In this document: positions 57,783 through 64,000 of the stretch, piece after piece
Numbering within the stretch: position 1 is the stretch's first letter
Layout: each line of letters starts with the position of its first letter
NCBI RefSeq assembly: GCF_013033515.1
Contig: NZ_WQEG01000009.1
Span: 1-64,000, forward strand
Direction: 5' to 3'
DNA length: 64,000 nt
Source: Ruegeria sp. HKCCA6707
Lineage (GTDB): Bacteria > Pseudomonadota > Alphaproteobacteria > Rhodobacterales > Rhodobacteraceae
The notes under the pieces: model-generated
Database searches by the model: none
What the model was told of the DNA's origin: nothing
What the model saw: the letters and a program-made list of their open reading frames with translations, nothing else
Program-made: the position numbers and the translations under genes

Positions 57783-58930
57783 GTTCATTATCGCTAACGC
57801 TGACAGGTGCTCAGGTTCTGACGCCTGATCGGGGGCTGATCGCCACGGATCTGTCTTTGGCTGATGGTGTCATTTGTACGACCGCGTCTGCTCGCCAAGT
57901 GGATCTGTCTGGCTATTGGGTTCTGCCCGGTATCATCGATCTGCATGGCGATGGTTTCGAACGCCATATCGCGCCGCGCCGGGGAGCGATGAAGCAGATG
58001 ACCGAAGGCATTCTGGCCGTCGAGGCCGAGCTTGCCGCAAACGGGATCACGACAGCGGTTTTGGCCCAGTTCTACAGCTGGGAAGGCGGTGTGCGCGGGC
58101 CCGACTTTGCAGCACAGGTCTTTGACGCCATCGCGGCCGTGGGTCCAGCGACCGTGACTGATCTGATCCCTCAGTTGCGGTTCGAAACTCATATGCTGGA
58201 TCACTACGCGGAACTGCCAGATCGTGTCGCCGCTTGGAAAATACCCTATGTTGTGTTCAACGATCATCTGCCGCATGACCGTTTGGCCGAGGGGCGCAAA
58301 CCCCCGCGTTTGACCGGGCAGGCGTTGAAAGCAGGGCGCGACCCAGAGGCGCATTTCCAAATGCTGTTGGACATGCATGCGCGGCGCGGAGAGGTGCCTG
58401 CTGCGCTTGACCTTCTTTGTGCCGAACTCAGAGAGCAGGGCGTGCGCCTGGGCAGCCATGACGATTCAACATCCGAGGATCGGGCAACCTGGCGCGCGCG
58501 GGGTGCGCAAATATCGGAGTTTCCCGAGACGCTTGAAGCCGCCGAAGCGGCGCAGCAGGCCGGAGATCACGTTATTCTTGGATCCCCCAATGTGGTGCGT
58601 GGCGGGTCGCACAAAGGCAATGTCAGCGCGTTGGACCTGATCGCCATGGGGCTATGTGACGCCATTGCCTCCGACTATCACTATCCCAGCCCGCGCCGCG
58701 CTGCCCTGATGCTGGCCAAATCCGGACTGGTTGATCTGGCAGGTGCGTGGGCGTTGGTTTCGTCCGGTCCGGCACGCGTGCTGGGCCTGTCAGATCGCGG
58801 AGAGCTCAGCCCCGGAAAACGCGCCGATCTGGTCATACTGGACGCAGACACCCACCGCGTTTCAGCCACATTATCAGCCGGGCGGGTCAGCTATATGGCC
58901 GGAGATATCGCGGCCCGCTTTCTGCGCTGA
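57779..58930 (+). CDS. phnM: PhnM-like alpha-D-ribose 1-methylphosphonate 5-triphosphate diphosphatase
   Basis: A 383-residue amidohydrolase-superfamily protein. Metal-site and family motifs are IIDLHGDGFERHIAPRRG (near residue 53), RLGSHDDSTSEDRAT, EFPETLEAAEAA, SPNVVRGGSHKGNVSA and ASDYHYPSP. PhnM removes pyrophosphate in the C-P lyase pathway. Here the first motif reads LHGDGFE, where the classical enzyme has LHTDN. No phnGHIJKL genes are adjacent. It is coupled to a lipase-like gene instead, so it may be a paralogue with another nucleotide substrate. Confidence 0.82.
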   Translation: MSSLSLTLTGAQVLTPDRGLIATDLSLADGVICTTASARQVDLSGYWVLPGIIDLHGDGFERHIAPRRGAMKQMTEGILAVEAELAANGITTAVLAQFYSWEGGVRGPDFAAQVFDAIAAVGPATVTDLIPQLRFETHMLDHYAELPDRVAAWKIPYVVFNDHLPHDRLAEGRKPPRLTGQALKAGRDPEAHFQMLLDMHARRGEVPAALDLLCAELREQGVRLGSHDDSTSEDRATWRARGAQISEFPETLEAAEAAQQAGDHVILGSPNVVRGGSHKGNVSALDLIAMGLCDAIASDYHYPSPRRAALMLAKSGLVDLAGAWALVSSGPARVLGLSDRGELSPGKRADLVILDADTHRVSATLSAGRVSYMAGDIAARFLR

Positions 58931-58986
58931 TCCGCGCTTCATCCGGCCGAAAACATCCCCGCCGAAGGCATCGCGTATAAGCGCGA

Positions 58987-60060
58987 TTACGACTTGCGGA
59001 CGATCCGATTGAAATGGCCCATCTTGCGGCCTGCCTTGACCTCGGCCTTGCCATAAAGATGCAGCGCCACGTCACGTTCCTGCGCCAGTTGGGGGACGCG
59101 GTCCATATCGTCGCCGATCAGGTTTTCCATCACCACGTCCGAATGACGTTGCCCATCGCCCAGCGGCCAGCCAGCAATTGCGCGGATATGTTGTTCAAAC
59201 TGATCAACGGCGCAACCGTTCTGCGTCCAATGGCCCGAGTTATGCACACGCGGTGCGATCTCGTTCACGATCAAACCCTGCGGTGTGACAAACAGCTCGA
59301 CCCCCATGACGCCAACATACTCCAAAGCGTTCAGGATATTGGCTGCTAACAGAACAGCATCTGTCCGCTGAGTTGCCGAAAGCCGGGCCGGGATCGTTGT
59401 AGTATGCAAGATACCGTCGCGATGCACGTTTTCACCGGGATCGAAACAGGCCACCGCACCGTCAAGCCCGCGTGCGGCAATGATTGAAACCTCGTGCGAA
59501 AATTCGATGAACCCCTCCAGAATCGCCGGCGCTCCGGCCATGTCGGCCACCGCAGTCGCGGCATCCTCAGGGGTACGCAGCCGGGCCTGCCCCTTGCCAT
59601 CATAGCCAAACCGTCGGGTTTTCAGGATCGCAGGGGTTCCGATCTGGTCGATGGCCGCCTCAAGGCTGGCCAGATCGCTGATGTCGGCAAAAGGGGCCGT
59701 TTGCAGCCCCAGATCCCGAAGATAGGTTTTCTCTGTCAGCCTGTCCTGGCTCACCCGCAACGCCTCGCGCCCGGGACGAATGGGCCTGTGCGCTTCCAAA
59801 ATATCCAGCGCCTCGGTCGGGATGTTCTCAAACTCATAAGTGATGACATCAACGCTGTCGGCAAAACGCTTGAGCGCCTCGACATCGTCATAGGCCGCCG
59901 TTGTCACCCGATCCGCCACCTGACCGGCAGGCGGATTGGTGCCGGGTTCAAAAATGTGGCTGACAAAGCCCAGCCGGGCTGCGGCCACCGACAACATCCG
60001 GCCCAATTGGCCACCGCCCAAAATTCCGATCACTGCGCCGGGGGCCAGCATCTCTGCCAT
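58987..60060 (-). CDS. purK: N5-carboxyaminoimidazole ribonucleotide synthase
   Basis: A 357-residue ATP-grasp enzyme of purine synthesis, converting AIR, bicarbonate and ATP to N5-CAIR. The ATG at 60060 is preferred to a TTG two codons earlier. GILGGGQLGRMLSVAAARLG is the N-terminal signature, followed by the ATP-grasp blocks TRRFGYDGKGQ and EFSHEVSIIAARG. NEIAPRVHNSGHWTQ is the active-site segment. It is the third gene of a purE / ProC-like / purK operon. Confidence 0.96.
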   Translation of the reverse strand: MAEMLAPGAVIGILGGGQLGRMLSVAAARLGFVSHIFEPGTNPPAGQVADRVTTAAYDDVEALKRFADSVDVITYEFENIPTEALDILEAHRPIRPGREALRVSQDRLTEKTYLRDLGLQTAPFADISDLASLEAAIDQIGTPAILKTRRFGYDGKGQARLRTPEDAATAVADMAGAPAILEGFIEFSHEVSIIAARGLDGAVACFDPGENVHRDGILHTTTIPARLSATQRTDAVLLAANILNALEYVGVMGVELFVTPQGLIVNEIAPRVHNSGHWTQNGCAVDQFEQHIRAIAGWPLGDGQRHSDVVMENLIGDDMDRVPQLAQERDVALHLYGKAEVKAGRKMGHFNRIVRKS

Positions 60061-60062
60061 GT

Positions 60063-60818
60063 TCAAGTCTCCAAACGTTTGCCGATTGCATCAAGTGCCA
60101 CGCGCAGCGCGTCATGCGCCCCGTGGCCGCGCAATGTCTCTGTCATCTGCAGGCTGAGCGTGCCATCTGTCGCAAGATCATCCCGCTCCTGTGCAAGGCG
60201 CCCGGCGGAACCTTTGTCCATATTCGCCAAAAAGCCTGCCATTAACTGCGTGGTATAGAATTCGGCCCCGGCGTCATCTCCGGTTGTGCGACCCAACCAG
60301 GCCGCGCCGCTGGCCATCAGATCGAGCAGGCCGGGAACCATGGCGCAGATTGCAAAATGGGCGTTCAACGCGGCTTCATCCGCGACTTTGACAACAGGGT
60401 TTTCTGGCTCGAACAACTCGGCCAGAACGCTGTCATTGCCGTAAGCTGCCAACGGGCAGCCACCGTTTTCCAGAAACCCCAAGGGGATGGTCTGAACGAA
60501 ATTTGACGCGGGTGCGCATAGCTGCGCCAATTGCTGGGCTGAGACAGAGGCCATCACCGAAACGATCCGCTGATCTGCGCGGAAGCTTAGCGGGGCCAAG
60601 ACGTCGGACGCGACCTGCGGGCGCAGACATAAAAAGACGATGTCCGAGGCGTCTATTACCCCCTGCGGGTCCGCGACCTGCGCGCCTATCTCGCGCTGTA
60701 GTTCAGTCGATGCGTCGACATTGCGCCGAGTGACGGAAACCTTATGCCCTCTGGCAGCCAAGAGGCGGGCCATCGGCGCGGCGATATGGCCGGTTCCGAT
60801 AAACCCGATGCGGCTCAT
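60063..60818 (-). CDS. ProC-like NAD(P)-dependent oxidoreductase between purE and purK
   Basis: A 251-residue Rossmann protein resembling pyrroline-5-carboxylate reductase and F420-dependent NADP reductase-like proteins. [17 protein letters not shown] is the dinucleotide motif, VTRRN follows at the end of beta-2 and suggests NADP, and [14 protein letters not shown] and [16 protein letters not shown] match the ProC family. The C-terminal helical dimer domain is present. Its ATG overlaps the purE stop, and its own stop lies 2 bases before purK's ATG, so all three are co-translated. The substrate is unknown. Confidence 0.85.
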   Translation of the reverse strand: MSRIGFIGTGHIAAPMARLLAARGHKVSVTRRNVDASTELQREIGAQVADPQGVIDASDIVFLCLRPQVASDVLAPLSFRADQRIVSVMASVSAQQLAQLCAPASNFVQTIPLGFLENGGCPLAAYGNDSVLAELFEPENPVVKVADEAALNAHFAICAMVPGLLDLMASGAAWLGRTTGDDAGAEFYTTQLMAGFLANMDKGSAGRLAQERDDLATDGTLSLQMTETLRGHGAHDALRVALDAIGKRLET

Positions 60819-61300
60819 CCCTGCGGTTCCTGCGGGATCGAATCTGACAGGGCGGCGCGCCAGGCATCCAGCCGCCCCGCCAGCACGTCATCCTGCAAGG
60901 CGAGAATACCGGCAGCCATCAGGCCTGCATTGATAGCCCCAGCCGATCCAATGGCCATGGTTGCCACAGGGAAGCCCTTGGGCATCTGCACAATGGAATA
61001 GAGCGAATCGACGCCCGACAATGCGCGGGTCTGAACCGGCACACCGATGACAGGCACCCGAGTTTTCGATGCCATCATACCCGGCAAATGCGCGGCCCCT
61101 CCGGCACCGGCGATGATAACCTGCAACCCGCGCGACACGGCGGTCTTTCCATAGTCCCAAAGCCGATCAGGCGTGCGGTGGGCCGAAACGATGCGCGCCT
61201 CGTAAGCGACACCCAACTCGTCCAGAATATCAGCAGCGTCCTTCATCGTGGGCCAATCCGACTGGCTGCCCATGATGATCCCCACTTTCACATCGCTCAT
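60815..61300 (-). CDS. purE: N5-CAIR mutase
   Basis: A 161-residue class I PurE that rearranges N5-CAIR to CAIR in purine synthesis. The active-site blocks are [15 protein letters not shown] (about 8-22), [10 protein letters not shown] (about 39-48, catalytic His) and [14 protein letters not shown] (about 66-79). It is the first gene of the purE/ProC-like/purK operon. The C-terminus is slightly longer than in E. coli PurE, ending in a polar tail. Confidence 0.97.
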   Translation of the reverse strand: MSDVKVGIIMGSQSDWPTMKDAADILDELGVAYEARIVSAHRTPDRLWDYGKTAVSRGLQVIIAGAGGAAHLPGMMASKTRVPVIGVPVQTRALSGVDSLYSIVQMPKGFPVATMAIGSAGAINAGLMAAGILALQDDVLAGRLDAWRAALSDSIPQEPQG

Positions 61301-61376
61301 CCGCTTTTGTCTCCGCGCTCAGAAAGAGCGCGCACTATAGCCAAATCCCTAAGGCTGGCAATGAGCGAGAGGGTCT

Positions 61377-61601
61377 TCAGGCGATGATATCTGGTGTCAG
61401 GCGATCTTCGATAATGCGAATGATGTCTTTCAGCCGCAGTTTCTCTTTCTTGAGACGCCGCAAGGTCAGTTGATCAGCTGTTCCACGGTCATGCAACGCT
61501 TCAATCGCCTCATCCAAATCCCTGTGCTGGCGGCGAAAAACTTCAAGCTCGACCCGCAGAACTTCATCTGTTTTCATGGAAAGGTCTGTGGGCGCGTTCA
61601 T
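61377..61601 (-). CDS. DUF465 (YdcH-like) small protein
   Basis: A 74-residue helical protein from ATG 61601. It matches DUF465/YdcH: LRVELEVFRRQHRDLDEAIE and TLRRLKKEKLRLKDIIRII, two helices forming a coiled-coil hairpin. Such short proteins are widespread in alphaproteobacteria; the function is unknown. It is divergent from hsp20. Confidence 0.85.
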   Translation of the reverse strand: MNAPTDLSMKTDEVLRVELEVFRRQHRDLDEAIEALHDRGTADQLTLRRLKKEKLRLKDIIRIIEDRLTPDIIA

Positions 61602-61668
61602 TGGCGACTCGTGGTTTGTTCTGGTGCGTTGCAAACAAGATAGTGTGTCAGACGTTATCACGCCAGAC

Positions 61669-61697
61669 CTTGTGGACATCCTGTATTCTTCCCATAT
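61669..61697 (+). promoter_or_regulatory. Probable RpoH-type heat-shock promoter of hsp20
   Basis: CTTGTG at 61669-61674, 16 bases, then CCCATAT at 61691-61697. This fits the alphaproteobacterial sigma-32 pattern (CTTG ... CCCATAT). It lies about 70 bases before hsp20. Confidence 0.55.
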
Positions 61698-61764
61698 TCT
61701 ACATCAGATGGTCGCCAGAACGGGGCCTCAACCGACGTCGCTTTGACAAAAAAGGACGAAAAAC

Positions 61765-62178
61765 GTGTCGAAACTTACTCTTGGCTCATACCCGCATCTT
61801 TTGGGGTTCGAGCAGCTGGAACGCCTTCTGGAACGGTCTGCAAAGGCTGGCAATGAAGGGTACCCGCCCTACAATATCGAACAAACATCGGATTTTTCCT
61901 ACCGGATCACGCTGGCTGTGGCCGGGTTCGCCGAAGAGGACCTGTCGATCACCATCGAAGACCGTCAATTGGTGATCCGGGGCCGTCAACGCGACGACAG
62001 CGAAGGGCGCATTTTCCTGCACCGCGGGATCGCGGCGCGACAGTTTCAGCGCATGTTCGTGCTGGCCGATGGCGTGGAAGTGGGCGAGGCGATCATGGAA
62101 AACGGTCTGTTGCATGTGGACCTGACCCGCGCCGTGCCTGAAACCGTGGTGCAAACGATCAACATAAGAAAGGGGTAA
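61765..62178 (+). CDS. Small heat-shock protein, Hsp20/IbpA type
   Basis: A 137-residue alpha-crystallin-domain chaperone that binds unfolding proteins. The start is GTG 61765 with AAAGGA upstream. SKLTLGSYPHLLGFEQLERL is the N-terminal region typical of class A IbpA-like Hsp20. The alpha-crystallin domain (about 35-130) contains YRITLAVAGFAEEDLSI, RGIAARQFQRMFVLADG and the conserved ENGLLHVDL. It is followed after 5 bases by a DUF1150 gene, a pairing usual in this group. Confidence 0.94.
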   Translation: MSKLTLGSYPHLLGFEQLERLLERSAKAGNEGYPPYNIEQTSDFSYRITLAVAGFAEEDLSITIEDRQLVIRGRQRDDSEGRIFLHRGIAARQFQRMFVLADGVEVGEAIMENGLLHVDLTRAVPETVVQTINIRKG

Positions 62179-62183
62179 GAGCA

Positions 62184-62408
62184 ATGAATACACCGATTGA
62201 AATCAACGCCGAAGGCGATCGCATCGTCTATGTAAAGACAATTGATGTCGCTGATTTGCCCAGCGACCTGCGCGATCAGGCGGGCGATCTGGATCAGCTT
62301 TACGCCGTTCACGACTCAGACGGCCAGCAACTGGCGCTTGTCGCCGATCGCAAGCTGGCCTTTGTGCTGGCTCGTCAGCACGACCTGTCACCGGTGGCCG
62401 TTCACTGA
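62184..62408 (+). CDS. DUF1150 small protein
   Basis: A 74-residue DUF1150 protein. IVYVKTIDVADLPSDLRDQA and VHDSDGQQLALVADRKLAFV match the family. Its gene directly follows hsp20, as is common in alphaproteobacteria, so it is probably heat-induced. The function is unknown. Confidence 0.9.
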   Translation: MNTPIEINAEGDRIVYVKTIDVADLPSDLRDQAGDLDQLYAVHDSDGQQLALVADRKLAFVLARQHDLSPVAVH

Positions 62409-62501
62409 AGCGGCCCCTTGTGATTTCCACGTGACATCTGCCGCCCCAAAGGCGAGATATGCGGAACCTGATGGGTTTTGCAAAGGAAAGGGGCGCAGGG
62501 C

Positions 62502-63389
62502 ATGGGCTGGTACGACTTTGACTGGGTAGATGCATTCACCGACCGCGCCTTTGGTGGCAATGGATGTGCTGTTGTGCATGGCGGGGCCGCGCTGCCCGAG
62601 GATGTTTGCAAGGCCTATGTCCGTGAGACTTCTCTGGTCGAATGCACGTTTACCGGGCCTTCCGACATTGCCGACCTTCGCGTGCGGTATTTTCTGGCCA
62701 GCCGCGAGATCCCTTTTGCCGGACATCCAACCATCGCCACCGTCGCGGCCATGCGGTCGCGCGGGCTGGTGCAAGGGGATCATCTGACGCTCGAGACGGG
62801 GGCCGGGATTGTAGCCATCCAGCTGAACGGGGATCAGATAGAGATGACGCAGGTGGCACCCCAGTTCGGTGCCCATGTGCCTGCTGAACTGGTGGCCGCG
62901 ACGGTTGATCTGCCGGTGGATGCGATCATCTCTCCGCCTCAATTTGTCTCAACCGGTCTGCCGTTTTGCATCACCGTTCTGCGCGATCATGCAGCATTGC
63001 GCGCCGCGCGTCTGGTCGAGGAGCCGTTGCGCGAGGTTGCCAAATCTGCGGGGCATTCCGGTTCGGATATGGCCGAGCCTTTTCTGGTCACACTTCAGGG
63101 CGCGACAGACGCAGGCGTCACGTTCTCGCGCCTGTTGATGGCCCCGCCAAACCCGGCTGAGGACCCGTTTACCGGATCAGCCACCGGTGCAATGGCGGCT
63201 TATCTGTGGAAATACGGGCTGATGAACAAAGACAGTTTTACCGCCGAGCAAGGCCACGATATGGGCCGCCCCGGTCAGGCTACTGTCACTCGTGTCGGGC
63301 CGCCCGAGGCGATGACCGGTATCAAGGTGGCGGGGCGTGGTCATATTTTGATGCGGGGCCAGGTCGATCTGCCTGAGGCCGGTCTGTGA
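62502..63389 (+). CDS. PhzF family isomerase-like protein
   Basis: A 295-residue PhzF/YddE-family protein with a diaminopimelate-epimerase-like fold, from ATG 62502. The N-terminal DWVDAFTDRAFGGNGCAVV and the catalytic-glutamate segment TSLVECTF match the family, as does IPFAGHPTIATVAAM. The C-terminal half has DPFTGSATGAMAAYLW. PhzF itself isomerises a phenazine precursor. Most family members, like this one, lie outside phenazine operons and have unknown substrates. Its stop overlaps the next gene's GTG start. Confidence 0.9.
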   Translation: MGWYDFDWVDAFTDRAFGGNGCAVVHGGAALPEDVCKAYVRETSLVECTFTGPSDIADLRVRYFLASREIPFAGHPTIATVAAMRSRGLVQGDHLTLETGAGIVAIQLNGDQIEMTQVAPQFGAHVPAELVAATVDLPVDAIISPPQFVSTGLPFCITVLRDHAALRAARLVEEPLREVAKSAGHSGSDMAEPFLVTLQGATDAGVTFSRLLMAPPNPAEDPFTGSATGAMAAYLWKYGLMNKDSFTAEQGHDMGRPGQATVTRVGPPEAMTGIKVAGRGHILMRGQVDLPEAGL

Positions 63390-64000
63390 CCGAACCCACA
63401 ATCGCAATTTTGCCCTATGGTCACCGGCTTGGCCCCTCTCTGGCCAAGCTACCGTTGGCCGAGCTGATCTGGCCACTTGGCTGCCCGGATCGTTTGCGTG
63501 GCAAAACGGTTGGGGATCTTGAGCGTAGCGATCATCTGATCATGTTCCCGAACTCAAGCGTGCATCTCAAACTGCGTCGCGGCACGCGGGCGCAAATCTC
63601 GTTGATGATGGGTGAGCCCTCGGCGATCCACGGCAAGCACGACCGGATGCTGCGCTATACTTGGCGGCGGTTCTTTCGGGTGATGACGTTTCACGATGTA
63701 CTGCTCAAGTCGCTGCCCAATGCGGTGTTTCTGCCCTATGGCGTGACGATGGTGCCGGATTGGCAAGAGTTATCGGCAGAGAAAACAAGAAACTGTTCTC
63801 TGATCGCGTCTGCCAAGCGTGATCTGGAAGGCCATCAACTGCGCCACAAGGTGATTGACTGGGCGCGCGAAACTGGCGCCGATATCGATATCATGGGGCG
63901 CGGCTATACACCGTTCGAATATAAATCCGACGGTCTGGCCCCGTATCGGTATTCCGTGGTGATCGAAAACGTGCGTGAGCGGAATTACTTTTCCGAAAAA
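63386..64000 (+). CDS. Glycosyltransferase family 10 (fucosyltransferase)-like protein, 5' part
   Basis: The frame opens at GTG 63386, overlapping the PhzF stop (GTGA), and runs without a stop for 205 codons to the window edge, so the C-terminus is missing. The visible end contains MGRGYTPFEYKSDGLAPYRY and then SVVIENVRERNYFSEK, matching the conserved alpha-1,3/1,4-fucosyltransferase block that binds the nucleotide sugar. The N-terminal 130 residues are more variable. It probably transfers a deoxyhexose onto a surface glycan. Coupling to phzF is unusual. Confidence 0.75.
   Translation, partial: MTEPTIAILPYGHRLGPSLAKLPLAELIWPLGCPDRLRGKTVGDLERSDHLIMFPNSSVHLKLRRGTRAQISLMMGEPSAIHGKHDRMLRYTWRRFFRVMTFHDVLLKSLPNAVFLPYGVTMVPDWQELSAEKTRNCSLIASAKRDLEGHQLRHKVIDWARETGADIDIMGRGYTPFEYKSDGLAPYRYSVVIENVRERNYFSEK

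Noticed and set aside
57779..58930. C-P lyase (phn) operon
   Set aside because: Only a phnM-like gene is present. No phnG-L, phosphonate transporter or regulator lies nearby.
61602..61764. ROSE-type RNA thermometer before hsp20
   Set aside because: The leader lacks a clear UYGCU-type anti-Shine-Dalgarno segment and a stable multi-stem fold by eye. A sigma-32-type promoter explains heat control more simply.

Overview
The window is a stretch of chromosome from an alphaproteobacterium, almost certainly a marine Rhodobacterales (roseobacter-type) organism. Several things point there: an atpHAGDC operon with no F0 genes attached, a GTG-started rpsD, groESL behind a CIRCE operator, Hsp20 followed by DUF1150, a DUF465 protein, a family II pyrophosphatase, and DUF2125, DUF1513 and DUF2161 proteins. 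Base composition is moderately GC-rich with a strong bias to G/C at third codon positions. The species cannot be named from the window alone. No phage, insertion sequence, integrase or CRISPR array was seen.

Left part (1-16.6 kb). The 3' end of tuf and its terminator are followed by an AT-rich orphan membrane protein gene, a secreted DUF3604 protein, a DUF374 acyltransferase-like gene and tRNA-Trp(CCA). After the tRNA comes a 1102-residue SAM-domain/adenylate cyclase/AAA/TPR protein. Then follows the most unusual locus, at 7.7-15.4 kb: a berberine-bridge-type flavoprotein, a 1143-residue LodA/GoxA-like protein carrying a VioB-like ferritin domain at its C-terminus, a radical SAM/SPASM protein translationally coupled to it, and a LodB/halogenase-type flavoprotein. 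I read it as a peptide-derived quinone cofactor enzyme encoded together with two maturases. A lone LptF-type permease gene follows.

Middle (16.7-31 kb). A PhnZ-like HD protein is followed by a minus-strand iron-uptake style operon (imelysin, di-haem oxidoreductase, imelysin, DUF1513) behind a perfect palindrome. Next are a ZrgA-like secreted protein, an orphan, rpsD, an Lrp regulator divergent from a class-V aminotransferase, the hisC-tyrC pair, an extensin-like protein, a DUF2125 protein and ChaC.

Housekeeping core (31-56 kb). A MotA/ExbB plus OmpA envelope pair, a DJ-1/PfpI protein, clpA, gloB, a methyltransferase and the F1 ATP synthase operon come first. They are followed by an H-type lectin, rpiB, prs, an HCCA-isomerase-like gene, the ribF / YcgN-like / threonine aldolase operon, MaoC and HAD genes, ppaC, a TraB/GumN protein, a DUF2161 protein and groESL.

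Right end (56-64 kb). This holds a DMT exporter, a lipase coupled to a divergent phnM, the purE / ProC-like / purK operon, DUF465, hsp20 behind a probable RpoH promoter, DUF1150, a PhzF protein, and a GT10 fucosyltransferase-like gene cut off by the window edge.

Most genes are ordinary core metabolism. The LodA-like/radical SAM/flavoprotein cluster is the part most likely to be an undescribed system.
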